A stretch of 64,000 nucleotides of DNA from assembly GCF_030297555.1 (NCBI RefSeq), contig NZ_AP028136.1, positions 682,001-746,000 on the forward strand, given 5' to 3'. The notes beneath the pieces were generated by a model. The model was not told the origin of the DNA and made no database searches. It was given only the letters and a program-made list of their open reading frames with translations. This DNA comes from Polynucleobacter sp. HIN5 (GTDB lineage Bacteria > Pseudomonadota > Gammaproteobacteria > Burkholderiales > Burkholderiaceae). Below, piece after piece: positions 1 to 10,850 of this stretch (position 1 is its first letter; every line of letters begins with the position of its first letter). The position numbers and the translations under genes are program-made.

Positions 1-204
1 TTAGGAATCGCCTTTGCGCTTTTTGCCCAAAAACGATTCCACGATGATCGAACAAAATACCGCCCCTAGAAGGGCGGTGATCACGGCCATGATTGGACCG
101 CTGATTTGCATACCAAACGCATAGCCAAATTTCAGGCCGATACCCACTGCAATCAGGTAGGGGATCCAAAAGAGATAGTTGCGAAGATTCTTCATGGGTA
201 CCAT
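1..204 (-). CDS. small two-helix membrane protein, function unknown
   Basis: The protein is about 67 residues from the ATG at 204. A second ATG lies at 195 and a TTG at 231, and none has a convincing ribosome binding site, so the start is uncertain. Two hydrophobic segments joined by a short glycine-rich turn are followed by a basic tail ending KKRKGDS, so it should sit in the inner membrane with a charged cytoplasmic end. The stop codon is the first three bases of the window. I do not recognise a family. The next gene diverges from it. Confidence 0.55.
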   Translation of the reverse strand: MVPMKNLRNYLFWIPYLIAVGIGLKFGYAFGMQISGPIMAVITALLGAVFCSIIVESFLGKKRKGDS

Positions 205-278
205 CTTAGCTGGAGACGTTCCAATCAGCAATTTTCATGGGGTTGGATCATAATGAATCATCATTTGGAGGATTCATT

Positions 279-737
279 ATGGTGATAAAAAGGCTAGCTA
301 TTACTGTCTTCTCAATCGTGTTTTCATTGGGCGCGATCGCAGCAGATACGACCCCAAGTGAGTCAGCCCCCTCTTGGCAAGCGGATGCGCAAAAAGAGAT
401 TAAGGCAAATAATTATGATGCTGCCATCAAAACACTACTTGCAGCCAATCAACCCAATTCAGCAGATTGGAATAATTTGCTCGGTTATGCACAACGTAAA
501 AAGACCCCGCCGGATTTAGCTGCTGCAGAGCGCTACTATCAGGCCGCCCTCAAGATTGATCCAAAACATCGTGGTGCCTTAGAGTACTACGGCGAGTTAT
601 TTTTAATGAAAAATGATTTAGCTGGAGCCGAACAGATGCTTGCCCGACTCAATAAGGCCTGCTTCTTGCCGTGCGAGGAGTATCGCGAGCTAAAAGATGA
701 AATTGCTAAGTACAAGGCTCAAAAAGGCATAAAGTAG
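279..737 (+). CDS. periplasmic tetratricopeptide-repeat protein
   Basis: About 152 residues. The frame is open from 237, but the ATG at 279 follows a GGAGG motif and begins a classical signal peptide (MVIKRLAITVFSIVFSLG, cleavage near AIAA), so I place the start there. The mature part holds TPR-like helices, with a clear repeat around AAERYYQAALKIDPKHRGALE and a following one around the ELFLMKNDLAGAE segment. A CFLPCEEY pair of cysteines near the C-terminus could form a disulfide. TPR proteins scaffold protein-protein contacts; the partner is unknown. It is a lone gene ahead of fbp. Confidence 0.75.
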   Translation: MVIKRLAITVFSIVFSLGAIAADTTPSESAPSWQADAQKEIKANNYDAAIKTLLAANQPNSADWNNLLGYAQRKKTPPDLAAAERYYQAALKIDPKHRGALEYYGELFLMKNDLAGAEQMLARLNKACFLPCEEYRELKDEIAKYKAQKGIK

Positions 738-817
738 GCCTCAGCTAAAAATCGGGGCCCGGGTCTCAATATCTGAGAAAATAGAGTTTTGATTAATGAG
801 TTTAAAGACCCGCCACC

Positions 818-1825
818 ATGCCAGCAGGGAGAACCACGCTTTCAGAGTATTTAAGCCAGCAATCGGCTCAGCACCCATCACTCCACCCTGATCTTGGTTC
901 GCTTGTATTAGAAATTGCCAAAGCTGTTCAAGAAATCGCTTTATTAACCTCTCAAGGAGCGCTTGCTGGCGTATTGGGCAGTTTAGAGAGTCAAAACGTT
1001 CAGGGCGAGACCCAAAAGAAATTAGACGTTCTCTCCGATGAGATTTTGATTCAGACCTTTCGATCTGGCAATCTCGTGGCTGGAATTGCGTCCGAAGAGA
1101 ATGATGAGCCACTGAGTAATCCCAAGGGTGGATCCTTTCTATGTTTATTTGACCCACTCGATGGCTCATCCAATATTGACGTCAATGTCTCTGTCGGAAC
1201 GATCTTTTCAATACTATCGACAACTCCGAACACCACGCTGACCGTGAGCGATTACCTGCGTCCGGGTCGCCAACAGATTGCAGCAGGGTATGCGATTTAT
1301 GGACCGGCAACCATGCTGGTCTTTAGTTTGGGGCACGGCACACATGGCTTTACCTTTGATGCGGCGTCGGGCGAATTCATATTGACGCATCCAGATATTC
1401 AGGTTCCTGCGGACACTAGCGAGTTTGCCATTAATGCGAGCAATGAGCGCTTCTGGGAGCCACCCGTGAGTCGCTACATCAATGAATGTAAGCAAGGAAA
1501 AACCAACGTGCGGGGACGTGACTTTAATATGCGTTGGATTGCGAGCATGGTGGCAGATGTACACCGCATCCTAATGCGCGGTGGAGTATTTATGTATCCC
1601 AAAGATACAAAGGATCCAAGTAAGCCAGGGCGCTTGCGTCTCATGTATGAAGCAAACCCGATGACATTTGTTATTGAGCAGGCTGGCGGCTTGGGTTCTA
1701 CGGGGCGTCAACGTATCTTGGACGTTCAGCCGGAGAGTATTCATCAGCGAATCCCCGTCATTTTGGGATCCAAAAATGAAGTAGAGCGTATTGAGGAGTA
1801 TCACCGCGAACATGATCGCGCGTAA
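818..1825 (+). CDS. fbp: class 1 fructose-1,6-bisphosphatase
   Basis: Hydrolyses fructose-1,6-bisphosphate to fructose-6-phosphate in gluconeogenesis or the regenerative half of the Calvin cycle. The 335-residue length is normal for class 1 enzymes. The metal-binding signature [11 protein letters not shown] is at residues 111-121, preceded by the conserved acidic EEND at 93-96; GGVFMYP and the substrate-end [11 protein letters not shown] follow. The start is the only suitable methionine before the family N-terminal TTLSEYL; no strong Shine-Dalgarno is seen. It is followed after 14 bases by transketolase, so it probably heads a co-transcribed carbon-metabolism block. Confidence 0.95.
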   Translation: MPAGRTTLSEYLSQQSAQHPSLHPDLGSLVLEIAKAVQEIALLTSQGALAGVLGSLESQNVQGETQKKLDVLSDEILIQTFRSGNLVAGIASEENDEPLSNPKGGSFLCLFDPLDGSSNIDVNVSVGTIFSILSTTPNTTLTVSDYLRPGRQQIAAGYAIYGPATMLVFSLGHGTHGFTFDAASGEFILTHPDIQVPADTSEFAINASNERFWEPPVSRYINECKQGKTNVRGRDFNMRWIASMVADVHRILMRGGVFMYPKDTKDPSKPGRLRLMYEANPMTFVIEQAGGLGSTGRQRILDVQPESIHQRIPVILGSKNEVERIEEYHREHDRA

Positions 1826-1839
1826 CACTAATAACAAGT

Positions 1840-3840
1840 ATGGATATGAGTACAACATCACTGAATCGTCGCGAACTGGCTAACGCTATTCGCTTTTTGG
1901 CCATCGATGCCGTTGAAAAATCCAAGTCGGGTCATCCGGGCGCACCGATGGGCATGGCAGACATTGCCGAGGTCTTATGGCGCGATCACCTGCACCATAA
2001 TCCTGCCGACCCGGCATGGATTAATCGGGATCGCTTTGTGCTTTCCAATGGCCATGGATCGATGCTGATCTATGCCTTACTGCATCTCACCGGCTATGCC
2101 GTCAGCATTGACGATCTTCAGAAGTTCCGCCAGTTGCATAGCATCACGGCTGGCCACCCCGAAGTCGGCATCACGCCCGGCGTCGAAACGACTACCGGCC
2201 CCCTTGGCCAAGGCCTCGCCAATGCGGTGGGGATGGCTCTGGCCGAATCGCTACTCGCTAAGCGCTTTAATCGCCCTGGCCACTCCATCATTAATCACCA
2301 CACCTATACTTTTTTAGGAGATGGCTGCCTGATGGAGGGCGTGAGTCACGAGGCCTGCTCCTTAGCAGGAGTCTGGGGCTTAAATAAACTCATTTGCTTT
2401 TATGACGACAACGGCATCTCAATTGATGGGCATGTCGATGGTTGGTTTCGAGACGATACCGCTAAGCGGTTTGAGGCCTACGGTTGGAATGTGATTGGCC
2501 CGATTGATGGTCACAATGCCAATGCCATCGCACACGGCATCGGGCAAGCCAAGAGTGAGTCCAAGCGCCCGAGCCTGATTATTTGCAAAACCACGATTGG
2601 ATGGGGAGCCCCCAACATGGCGGGCACCCATGATGTACATGGTGCACCCTTGGGTGAGAAAGAAGCCCAAGCAACCCGCCAAGCATTGGGCTGGACACAT
2701 GCGCCGTTTGTGATTCCGCAACCCATCAAAGATGCATGGAGTGCGATCGCGGCAGGTAAGGCCAAACAGGCTGCTTGGGATGCAGCTTTTGCTAACTACC
2801 AGCGTGAGTTCCCTGAGCTTGCCAAAGAGTTACTGCGCCGCGTCGCTGAAACCTTCCCTGAGGGTTGGGCCAATACCAAGTCGCAACTCTTTGCGAGCAT
2901 GAAAGCGATTGAGGCACCGACAGCCAGTCGCAAGTCATCGCAACAGGTTTTGGAGGTCTTGGTCCCAGCTCTACCTGAGCTATTAGGTGGTTCTGCTGAT
3001 CTCACCGGTTCTAACTTGACCGCTGCGAAAGCCAGTGTCACCTGGCATCAAAAGCCTGATCAAGTAGCAAACTACCTATCCTATGGTGTGCGCGAATTTG
3101 GTATGAGCGCCATCATGAATGGCATTGCATTGCATAAAGGCTTCATCCCTTATGGAGGCACCTTCGCGGTGTTCTCAGATTACGCCCGTAATGCCATGCG
3201 TATGAGTGCTCTCATGCACCAGCGGGTCATTTATGTGTTGACGCACGACTCGATTGGTCTGGGGGAAGATGGCCCGACCCATCAACCGATTGAACATGCG
3301 GCTAGTTTGAGACTGATCCCAAATCTTGATCTCTGGCGCCCCTGCGATGGATTTGAAACTGCCGTCGCTTGGACTGCTGCCATTGAGCGCACCGATGGAC
3401 CCAGCGCACTCTTTTTATCTCGCCAAAATTTACCCCAGCTCACCCAGACAATCACTGAAGCCCAGGTATTGAAGGGTGGTTATGTCTTATCCGACTCCCC
3501 CAATCCTGAGGCGGTACTGATCGCAACCGGCTCCGAAGTGAGTCTAGCGATGCAAGCCCAAGCGCTCTTGCGCACCAAAGGTAAGTCGGTACGCGTGGTA
3601 TCCATGCCATGCACCTCAGCTTTTGATCGTCAGTCTCTAGAGTGGCAAGAGGAGGTCTTGCTCAAGGGTGTTCGCCGGATTGCGATTGAAGCCGGGCAGG
3701 GTGATCTTTGGTGGAAGTATGTCGGTTTAGATGGTGCTGTTATTGGCATTAACCGGTTTGGAGAATCTGCGCCTGCACCAGCGGTTTATCAAGCCTTGGG
3801 TGTTACCGTTGACCGGATTGTTGAACTTGTTTTGTCCTAG
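1840..3840 (+). CDS. tkt: transketolase
   Basis: Thiamine-diphosphate enzyme moving two-carbon ketol units between sugar phosphates (pentose phosphate pathway and Calvin cycle). At 666 residues it has the full bacterial length. Visible motifs are the N-terminal SGHPGAPMG at about 30-38, the ThDP/metal loop [13 protein letters not shown] near 160, the TK signature [14 protein letters not shown] near 475, and the C-terminal domain with ATGSEVSLA. It lies between fbp and class II aldolase with short gaps. An alternative start two codons downstream (ATG at 1846) is possible. No inactivating change was noticed. Confidence 0.96.
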   Translation: MDMSTTSLNRRELANAIRFLAIDAVEKSKSGHPGAPMGMADIAEVLWRDHLHHNPADPAWINRDRFVLSNGHGSMLIYALLHLTGYAVSIDDLQKFRQLHSITAGHPEVGITPGVETTTGPLGQGLANAVGMALAESLLAKRFNRPGHSIINHHTYTFLGDGCLMEGVSHEACSLAGVWGLNKLICFYDDNGISIDGHVDGWFRDDTAKRFEAYGWNVIGPIDGHNANAIAHGIGQAKSESKRPSLIICKTTIGWGAPNMAGTHDVHGAPLGEKEAQATRQALGWTHAPFVIPQPIKDAWSAIAAGKAKQAAWDAAFANYQREFPELAKELLRRVAETFPEGWANTKSQLFASMKAIEAPTASRKSSQQVLEVLVPALPELLGGSADLTGSNLTAAKASVTWHQKPDQVANYLSYGVREFGMSAIMNGIALHKGFIPYGGTFAVFSDYARNAMRMSALMHQRVIYVLTHDSIGLGEDGPTHQPIEHAASLRLIPNLDLWRPCDGFETAVAWTAAIERTDGPSALFLSRQNLPQLTQTITEAQVLKGGYVLSDSPNPEAVLIATGSEVSLAMQAQALLRTKGKSVRVVSMPCTSAFDRQSLEWQEEVLLKGVRRIAIEAGQGDLWWKYVGLDGAVIGINRFGESAPAPAVYQALGVTVDRIVELVLS

Positions 3841-3848
3841 AGGAAAAA

Positions 3849-4913
3849 ATGGCATTAATTTCATTAAGACAGCTTTTAGATCACGCCGCTGAGCATCATT
3901 ACGGACTGCCAGCATTCAATGTCAATAATATGGAGCAGATCCATGCCATCATGCAGGCCGCTGATCAAGTCGATAGCCCCGTGATTTTGCAGGCTTCAGC
4001 AGGCGCGCGCAAATATGCGGGGGAGCCATTTCTTCGGATGCTAGTGCTGGCGGCTGTTGAGCAGTATCCTCATATTCCGATTTGCATGCACCAGGATCAT
4101 GGCGCATCACCCGCCGTCTGCCAAGCCTCAATTCGTAGTGGCTTTTCTAGTGTGATGATGGACGGCTCACTAAAAGAAGATGCCAAGACCCCAGCTGACT
4201 TTGCCTATAACGTGGATGTGACCCGTCGGGTTGTGGATATGGCGCATGCGGTTGGCGTCTCAGTGGAAGGTGAGTTGGGTTGCTTGGGTTCTTTGGAAAC
4301 TGGTCAAGCGGGCGATGAGGATGGTAGTGGTGCAGAGGGTGTTCTCGATCACTCGCAACTCCTCACAGATCCAGACGAGGCAGCTGAGTTCGTTGCCAAG
4401 ACCCAGGTGGATGCACTAGCGATTGCCATTGGTACCAGCCATGGTGCGTATAAGTTCACTAGACCACCCACTGGGGATATTTTGGCCATCGATCGCATTA
4501 AGGCTATCAATCAACGGATACCCAATACGCATTTAGTGATGCATGGATCATCGAGTGTGCCGCAAGAGTGGTTGGCGATTATTCGTGAACATGGCGGCAC
4601 CATTAAAGAGACCTATGGTGTGCCAGTAGAAGAGATCGTTGAAGGAATTAAGCACGGTGTGCGCAAAATTAATATCGATACCGATATTCGTTTAGCGATG
4701 ACCGGGGCAATACGGAAATTTTTCTCAGAACACCCAGAAGAATTTGATCCACGCGCTTTTCTCAAGGTTGCTACAGCGGCTGCTAAAGGGATTTGCGAGG
4801 CACGCTTCAAATCCTTTGGATGCGCTGGGCAAGCGAGCAAGATTAAAGTGATTCCTTTGGAGAAGATGGCAGCGCGCTACGCCAAGGGAGAACTAAAAGC
4901 GATTGTGCAGTAA
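3849..4913 (+). CDS. fba: class II fructose-bisphosphate aldolase
   Basis: Zinc-dependent aldolase interconverting fructose-1,6-bisphosphate with glyceraldehyde-3-phosphate and dihydroxyacetone phosphate; the CbbA-type enzyme also acts on sedoheptulose bisphosphate. 354 residues, typical of the CbbA/Fba group. Visible are PAFNVNN at about residue 20, the zinc/active-site HQDHGAS near 82, the [12 protein letters not shown] region and a C-terminal [10 protein letters not shown] phosphate-binding segment. The ATG follows GAGGAAAAA, a good ribosome binding site, 8 bases after the transketolase stop. Its position after tkt and before gap is like cbb operons of autotrophic betaproteobacteria, but the same enzyme serves glycolysis. 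Confidence 0.95.
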   Translation: MALISLRQLLDHAAEHHYGLPAFNVNNMEQIHAIMQAADQVDSPVILQASAGARKYAGEPFLRMLVLAAVEQYPHIPICMHQDHGASPAVCQASIRSGFSSVMMDGSLKEDAKTPADFAYNVDVTRRVVDMAHAVGVSVEGELGCLGSLETGQAGDEDGSGAEGVLDHSQLLTDPDEAAEFVAKTQVDALAIAIGTSHGAYKFTRPPTGDILAIDRIKAINQRIPNTHLVMHGSSSVPQEWLAIIREHGGTIKETYGVPVEEIVEGIKHGVRKINIDTDIRLAMTGAIRKFFSEHPEEFDPRAFLKVATAAAKGICEARFKSFGCAGQASKIKVIPLEKMAARYAKGELKAIVQ

Positions 4914-4943
4914 TGATTAAGTACAAGAAATCAAGAGGAAAAC

Positions 4944-5966
4944 ATGACGATCCGAGTTGCAATTAATGGATATGGCCGGATTGGCCGGATGGTATTGCGC
5001 GCTCTCTACGAAGAGGCGATGCAAAATAAAAAACGCGATATCCAAATCGTCGCCATTAATGCGATGGGCGATATTGATATCAATGCGCACCTCACCCAAT
5101 ATGACTCCGCCCATGGCCGTTTTCCTGGCACGGTAACTGTGGATGGTGATTACATGGTGGTCAATGGCGATCGGATTCGGATGTATTCAACCCGTAACCC
5201 CCTCGAAACCCCATGGGGCAAAGAGGGTGTTGATCTGGTGCTCGAGTGCTCAGGTAAGTTCACCTCCAAAGAAAAGGCGATGGTACACATACAGCAGGGC
5301 GCCAAGAAGGTATTGATTTCAGCCCCTGGTGAAAAGGATGTCGATGCTACGATTGTGTATGGCGTCAATCAGAAGGTCTTAAAACCCACCGATGTGGTGG
5401 TCTCTAATGCAAGCTGCACCACCAATTGCTTGGCACCCCTCGTTAAGCCGCTACTAGAGAAGATTGGAATTGAATCTGGCCTCATGACCACGATTCATGC
5501 GTTTACCAACGATCAAGTGCTCACCGATGTGTATCACAAGGATAAGCGTCGGGCACGCTCAGCCGTGAGCAGCATGATCCCCACCAAAACCGGTGCTGCA
5601 AAAGCGGTTGGTCTCGTCCTGCCAGAACTAGCTGGCCGCTTTGATGGCTTTGCGATGCGTGTACCTACTATTAATGTCTCGGTCGTTGATCTCACCTTTA
5701 TTGCCAAGCGTCCTACCTCCGTGGATGAAGTTCATCAAATACTGAAGGCGGCTAGTGAGCATGAGCTCAAAGGCATTTTGGGCTTTAATACGTTGCCCTT
5801 GGTATCGATTGACTTTAATCATGACCCCCGACCCAGTATCTATGACGCCTCGCAAACACGGGTCTCGAGCGATGGCAAGCTGGTCAAGGTCCTAGCCTGG
5901 TACGACAACGAATGGGGCTACTCCGTGCAAATGCTCAATGCAGCAGAAACCCTGATGGCGGTATAA
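4944..5966 (+). CDS. gap: type I glyceraldehyde-3-phosphate dehydrogenase
   Basis: Oxidises glyceraldehyde-3-phosphate to 1,3-bisphosphoglycerate with a nicotinamide cofactor, or the reverse in carbon fixation. 340 residues. The Rossmann start [10 protein letters not shown], catalytic [12 protein letters not shown] near 155, the inorganic phosphate loop and WYDNEWGYS near the C-terminus are intact. Oddity: in the segment [16 protein letters not shown] the residue after AIN is alanine, where NAD-specific enzymes have an aspartate that rejects NADP, so relaxed or NADP preference is possible. Ribosome binding site AGAGGAAAAC precedes the ATG. It is followed directly by ppc. Confidence 0.95.
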   Translation: MTIRVAINGYGRIGRMVLRALYEEAMQNKKRDIQIVAINAMGDIDINAHLTQYDSAHGRFPGTVTVDGDYMVVNGDRIRMYSTRNPLETPWGKEGVDLVLECSGKFTSKEKAMVHIQQGAKKVLISAPGEKDVDATIVYGVNQKVLKPTDVVVSNASCTTNCLAPLVKPLLEKIGIESGLMTTIHAFTNDQVLTDVYHKDKRRARSAVSSMIPTKTGAAKAVGLVLPELAGRFDGFAMRVPTINVSVVDLTFIAKRPTSVDEVHQILKAASEHELKGILGFNTLPLVSIDFNHDPRPSIYDASQTRVSSDGKLVKVLAWYDNEWGYSVQMLNAAETLMAV

Positions 5967-5970
5967 GGCA

Positions 5971-8781
5971 TTGGCCAGCCGACCCTCTACCCGAAAACAA
6001 GACCCTGACTCGGCCTTGGTTGACGATATTCGTTTGCTGGGGCGCATTTTAGGGGATGTGATTCGGGAGCAAGAGGGCGTTGCAGTATTTAATTTGATTG
6101 AGCAGATTCGGGTCCTATCGGTCCGGTTTCATCGCCATGGTGATGAGAATGCCAATAAGGAGCTTAAGAAGCTTTTAAAAGGATTGAGTGCCGATGATGC
6201 AGTCAAGGTCATTCGTGCCTTTACCTACTTTAGTCACTTGGCAAATTTGGCAGAGGATCGTCATCAATTGCGACGTCAAGCCGCCCAAGAGCGTATTGCT
6301 AGCCAGCAGCCTGGCAGTATCGATTTGGCCTTAGAACGAATTCATGCGGCGGGTATTAGTAAAGCAACCATTGTTAAGACCCTAACTGATAGTTATTTGT
6401 CGCCCGTACTGACCGCGCATCCAACCGAGGTACAACGCAAAAGTATTTTGGATGCAGAGCGAAGCATTGCTCAATTATTACTAAATCGTGATCAGATTAA
6501 AGATCGAGCGAAAGCGTATCAACTCAAAAAAGACCTGCTATGCGAGCGTGAGCTTGCAGATAATGAATTACAAATCAAAGCACGCGTGATTCAGTTATGG
6601 CAAACCCGTTTATTACGCTACACCAAACTGAAGGTTGCCGACGAAATTGAAAATGCCTTGAGTTATTACGAGGCTACTTTTTTACGGGAGATCCCTAAGC
6701 TCTACGCTGAACTGGAAGACCGTCTTGGGCAACCGCATATTGCATCCTTTCTGCGGATGGGTCAATGGACCGGTGGCGATCGGGACGGCAATCCTAATGT
6801 CACTGCCCAAACCTTGGAATATGCCCTAAAACGGCAAGCTGAGATGATATTGCGGCACTACTTAACCGAAGTGCATTATTTGGGAACGGAGCTCTCTCTG
6901 TCCGGATTCTTGGTGGGCTTTCCAAAGGCCATGCAAGCCTTAGCGAATCGCTCCCCTGACGAGAATGAACATCGCATGGATGAGCCTTATCGGCGAGCCT
7001 TAACCGGGATTTACTCACGACTCGCTGCCACACTCAAACACTTAACCGGAGGCGACGCAGCACGACACGCCGTACCACCCCAAAATCCGTATCAAAGTGC
7101 CCAAGAATTCTTAGGTGATCTACAGATTATTGAGAGCTCACTGCGGTCTCACTCTGCTGAGGCGCTCATTAATCAACGCCTTCGAGCACTGATCCGTGCG
7201 GTTGAAGTATTTGGTTTTCACTTGGCGACCGTGGACTTACGTCAGAGCTCGGATCAGCATGAGGAGGTTCTGCAAGAGTTGTTGGCTGTCGCCAAGATTG
7301 AGAGTAACTACCGAGGTTTAGATGAGGCTGCTAAGCAGGCATTATTAATTCGCTTACTCAATGAAGCACGGCCACTGCAGGTGGTTGGCGCAGAGTATTC
7401 CCCGCACACGATGAGTGAGCTTGCCATTTTTGCCCTTGCCAAGGGCCTGCGTGAGCGTTTTGGTGCCGATGCGATCCGCCACTACATCATTAGTCATACC
7501 GAGACCGTCAGCGATTTGCTAGAGGTCATGTTGTTGCAAAAAGAGCTAGGTCTCATGCATGGTACCTTGGAGTCCAGGGCGCGCATTGATCTCATCACCG
7601 TACCCTTATTTGAAACCATTGAAGATCTTCGTCATGCAGCACCCATCATGCGGGATTTTTATGCCTTGCCTGGCATTGCCAATCTGGTGAAACGGTCAGG
7701 TGGCGAGCAAGACATTATGTTGGGCTATTCCGATAGCAATAAAGATGGCGGGATCTTTACCAGTAATTGGGAGCTGTACCGTGCTGAGATTGCTTTGGTC
7801 GAGCTCTTTGAGCGGCTAGCCAACAGTCACAACATCCAGCTGCGCTTATTTCATGGGCGCGGTGGAACAGTCGGGCGGGGTGGTGGCCCAAGCTATGAAG
7901 CCATTCTGGCGCAGCCGCCGGGAACGGTCAGGGGCCAAATTCGTTTGACGGAGCAGGGTGAGGTGATTGGCTCCAAATACGCGAATCCAGCGATCGGTCG
8001 ACAAAATTTAGAGGCATTAATTGCAGCTACTCTTGAGGCTACTTTATTGCAGCCAACTAAGCCCGCAACACCCTTATTCCTCAAAACCGCTGCCCAGATT
8101 TCAGAGTCCAGTATGCGAGCCTACCGCCGCTTGATCTATGAAACCGAGGGCTTTGCCCAATACTTTTTTCAGGCCACACCAATTCGTGAGATTGCCGAGC
8201 TCAACATTGGTTCACGACCTGCATCACGCAAAGCGACCCAGCGCATCGAGGATCTTCGAGCCATTCCATGGGGCTTTAGTTGGGGCCAATGCCGTCTCAC
8301 ATTACCTGGTTGGTTTGGTTTTGGATCTGCCATTCACGAGTTATTGCACGACGCCAAGCCAAAAGAGCGCGCGACTAATTTAGCTTTATTAAAACGGATG
8401 TATCGTCAGTGGCCTTTTTTTCGAACCCTTTTATCGAACATGGATATGGCGCTATCTAAAGCAGATCTTGATCTGGCAGCTCTTTATAGTGATCTAGTTA
8501 CGGATACACGCTTACGCAAGAAGATCTTTGCAGCCATGTGTGAGGAGTGGGATAAGACCATCGATGCACTCGTACAAATCACGGGGGAGAAGCAGCGACT
8601 TGCCAATAACCCAATCTTAGCCCGGTCCATTCGCCATCGTTTTCCTTATATCGACCCTTTGCATCATATTCAGGTTGAGTTGGTGAGGCGCTATCGTGCT
8701 GGGCAAAGCGATGAGCGGGTTAAGCGGGGTATCCACTTATCCATCAATGGCATTGCATCTGGGCTGCGTAATACGGGATGA
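5971..8781 (+). CDS. ppc: phosphoenolpyruvate carboxylase
   Basis: Carboxylates phosphoenolpyruvate with bicarbonate to oxaloacetate, an anaplerotic step also used in the serine cycle. 936 residues, full length. The catalytic histidine region [11 protein letters not shown] is at about 148-158, GGDRDGNP near 270, [10 protein letters not shown] near 587, the [14 protein letters not shown] loop near 628, and the C-terminus ends [13 protein letters not shown] as in the family. Translation probably starts at a TTG 4 bases after the gap stop, with AAGG just upstream; no ATG occurs in the N-terminal part of the frame. It is the last gene of the carbon block and is convergent with the channel gene. 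Confidence 0.96.
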   Translation: MASRPSTRKQDPDSALVDDIRLLGRILGDVIREQEGVAVFNLIEQIRVLSVRFHRHGDENANKELKKLLKGLSADDAVKVIRAFTYFSHLANLAEDRHQLRRQAAQERIASQQPGSIDLALERIHAAGISKATIVKTLTDSYLSPVLTAHPTEVQRKSILDAERSIAQLLLNRDQIKDRAKAYQLKKDLLCERELADNELQIKARVIQLWQTRLLRYTKLKVADEIENALSYYEATFLREIPKLYAELEDRLGQPHIASFLRMGQWTGGDRDGNPNVTAQTLEYALKRQAEMILRHYLTEVHYLGTELSLSGFLVGFPKAMQALANRSPDENEHRMDEPYRRALTGIYSRLAATLKHLTGGDAARHAVPPQNPYQSAQEFLGDLQIIESSLRSHSAEALINQRLRALIRAVEVFGFHLATVDLRQSSDQHEEVLQELLAVAKIESNYRGLDEAAKQALLIRLLNEARPLQVVGAEYSPHTMSELAIFALAKGLRERFGADAIRHYIISHTETVSDLLEVMLLQKELGLMHGTLESRARIDLITVPLFETIEDLRHAAPIMRDFYALPGIANLVKRSGGEQDIMLGYSDSNKDGGIFTSNWELYRAEIALVELFERLANSHNIQLRLFHGRGGTVGRGGGPSYEAILAQPPGTVRGQIRLTEQGEVIGSKYANPAIGRQNLEALIAATLEATLLQPTKPATPLFLKTAAQISESSMRAYRRLIYETEGFAQYFFQATPIREIAELNIGSRPASRKATQRIEDLRAIPWGFSWGQCRLTLPGWFGFGSAIHELLHDAKPKERATNLALLKRMYRQWPFFRTLLSNMDMALSKADLDLAALYSDLVTDTRLRKKIFAAMCEEWDKTIDALVQITGEKQRLANNPILARSIRHRFPYIDPLHHIQVELVRRYRAGQSDERVKRGIHLSINGIASGLRNTG

Positions 8782-8786
8782 TTAAA

Positions 8787-9635
8787 TTATTTGTGTTGAT
8801 CACTAGGTAGTTCAGTACCGCACGCACGGCAATACTTATCACCTATATCGAGGTTATCTACCAAGCAGTTCGGACAAGTTCTTGGATCTAGATCTAGCCG
8901 ATGGCGCCGCAGTGCCATCTCACTCGTTACGATCCCTGTGGGGACAGCCAATGTGCCCCAGCCCATCAGCATCATGGTTGATGCAATCAATTTACCCAAA
9001 TCGGTCTTAGGCGTGATATCTCCAAAACCCACGGTGGTCATAGTAGTAATTGCCCAATAAATGCTGATTGGAATACTGGTAAAACCATGTTCTGGACCCT
9101 CAACCACATACATCAGCGTTCCCATCACCATCACAATCATTAGCACAACCGATAGAAACACCATGATTTTGCGCCGACTGGCAGCCAGGGCATTTGCTAG
9201 GTGGGTGTATTCCACCAAGAAACTGGTGAGCTTGAAGATTCGGAATATGCGCAGAAGTCGCAAGATGCGAACATCGATTAGCGAATGCAACTCTGGAAAG
9301 AAGAGCGCGAGGTAGGTGGGTAAAAATGCGATGAGGTCAATGATTCCAAAAAAGCTCAGCGCATATGTGCGTCGATTGGGAGCACAGTAGAGTCGCGCAA
9401 GGTATTCGATTGTAAAAATGAAGGTAAAAAACCACTCTAAGGCAAAGAGAATGGAGTGAAATTTGGCTGATATGCTTTGCACGCTATCGAGCACCACCAC
9501 CAGAATGGAAACTAGAATGACAAAGATCAGGATTCGGTCAAAGAGCCGGCCGGCATGGGTATCGGACTCAAAAATAACCCGATACAAGGTCTCTTTCAGA
9601 GTCTGTTCTTCATGGATCTGAGGCTTAATGGTCAT
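8787..9635 (-). CDS. voltage-gated-type potassium channel with C-terminal zinc ribbon
   Basis: 282-residue ion transporter of the six-transmembrane voltage-gated channel superfamily. An S4-like segment RILRLLRIFRIFK carries regularly spaced arginines near residue 125, and the pore loop TTMTTVGFGDITP near 195 is a potassium selectivity filter. The cytoplasmic tail ends in CPNCLVDNLDIGDKYCRACG, two CxxC pairs forming a small zinc ribbon. The physiological role is unknown; such bacterial Kv-like channels are usually orphans. It is transcribed toward ppc and diverges from the class V aminotransferase; the 80-base spacer should hold both promoters. Confidence 0.88.
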   Translation of the reverse strand: MTIKPQIHEEQTLKETLYRVIFESDTHAGRLFDRILIFVILVSILVVVLDSVQSISAKFHSILFALEWFFTFIFTIEYLARLYCAPNRRTYALSFFGIIDLIAFLPTYLALFFPELHSLIDVRILRLLRIFRIFKLTSFLVEYTHLANALAASRRKIMVFLSVVLMIVMVMGTLMYVVEGPEHGFTSIPISIYWAITTMTTVGFGDITPKTDLGKLIASTMMLMGWGTLAVPTGIVTSEMALRRHRLDLDPRTCPNCLVDNLDIGDKYCRACGTELPSDQHK

Positions 9636-9716
9636 ATCGGCCCTGGGGGTTCAAAACAATTAGAATAATGGTTTACCAAGTAATCATTAATTTAGCCTAA
9701 ATAAGAAGGAATTTGC

Positions 9717-10850
9717 ATGCCAGGCCTTTTGCCCAATGTAGACCCGGATGGTCTATTGGAATTCTCGGTAGTCTATACCGATCGTTCTTTGAATCACATG
9801 TCAGCGGAATTCAAAAAAGTTATTACTGATATTTCTGCAATTCTCAAGGATGTGTACAAGGCACACTCTGCTGTAGTAGTTCCTGGAAGCGGGACCTATG
9901 GCATGGAGGCAGTGGCAAGACAGTTTGCTCCTGGCAAAAAATGTTTAATTATTCGTAACGGCTGGTTCAGTTATCGTTGGACGCAAATTTTTGATCTCGA
10001 ACAGTTCACCCAAGATATTCATGTCATTAAGGGTCGCCAAGTCGAACATACCACGCAAGGTGCCTATGCACCGCCTCCAATTGAAGAGGTTGTGGCTTTT
10101 ATTCAAAAAGAAAAGCCAGACGTCGTATTTGCTCCCCATGTTGAAACGTCTGCCGGGATTATTCTGCCACCCGAGTATTTGCGCGCTATTGGCGATGCCG
10201 TGGAATCGGTTGATGGATTATTTGTATTGGATTGCATTGCCTCTGGTGCAATGTGGGTTGATATGAAGGCTAGCAAAGTAGACGTCTTAATTAGTGCCCC
10301 ACAAAAGGGGTGGAGTAGCTCCCCGTGTTGTGCCTTGATTGGTCTCTCTGAGCGCGCACGGCAAAAAATTGAGCATACGCAAAGCAATAGTTTCTCAATT
10401 GATCTCAAAAAATGGTTGCAGATTATGGAGACTTATGAGAAGGGTGCGCATGTGTATCACACGACGATGCCAACCGATGCGCTCAAGATTCTGCGTAACG
10501 CCATGAAGGAAACCCAATCGCATGGATTTGACTACCTCAAGCAACAGCAGATTGAATTGGGCGCTCGCGTTCGAGCCCTAATGGTTGCTAAAGGGTTTCC
10601 AAGCGTAGCTGCTTCGGGTTATCAAGCGCCATGTGTCGTGGTGAGTTACACCACCGATCCAGATATGCAGTCCGGTAAGAAATTTATGGAGGTTGGGTTA
10701 CAAACTGCGGCTGGCGTTCCATTGCAAGTGGGCGAGGGCCCCGAGTTTAGAACCTTCCGCATTGGATTATTTGGTCTCGAGAAGTTACTTCATATTGAGC
10801 GTGCCATCACGCATCTTGAAGCTGCGATGGACAAGATCACAGCAAAGTAA
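9717..10850 (+). CDS. class V pyridoxal-phosphate aminotransferase (alanine/serine-glyoxylate type)
   Basis: 377 residues. The fold is that of AGXT-like aminotransferases, which transfer the amino group of alanine or serine to glyoxylate. The PLP-binding lysine is in SAPQKGW near residue 200, VPGSGTYGMEAVA near 55 forms the phosphate-binding part, and DCIASGAMWVD near 170 carries the cofactor aspartate. The start has AAGAAGGAA a few bases upstream. It is a distant paralogue of the serine-glyoxylate aminotransferase 280 bases downstream. Exact substrates cannot be fixed from sequence; glyoxylate disposal or photorespiratory-type metabolism is the likely context. Confidence 0.85.
   Translation: MPGLLPNVDPDGLLEFSVVYTDRSLNHMSAEFKKVITDISAILKDVYKAHSAVVVPGSGTYGMEAVARQFAPGKKCLIIRNGWFSYRWTQIFDLEQFTQDIHVIKGRQVEHTTQGAYAPPPIEEVVAFIQKEKPDVVFAPHVETSAGIILPPEYLRAIGDAVESVDGLFVLDCIASGAMWVDMKASKVDVLISAPQKGWSSSPCCALIGLSERARQKIEHTQSNSFSIDLKKWLQIMETYEKGAHVYHTTMPTDALKILRNAMKETQSHGFDYLKQQQIELGARVRALMVAKGFPSVAASGYQAPCVVVSYTTDPDMQSGKKFMEVGLQTAAGVPLQVGEGPEFRTFRIGLFGLEKLLHIERAITHLEAAMDKITAK

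Noticed and set aside
741..1169. Reverse-strand open frame over the start of fbp
   Set aside because: It lies inside an unambiguous enzyme gene and has low-complexity, non-protein-like composition.
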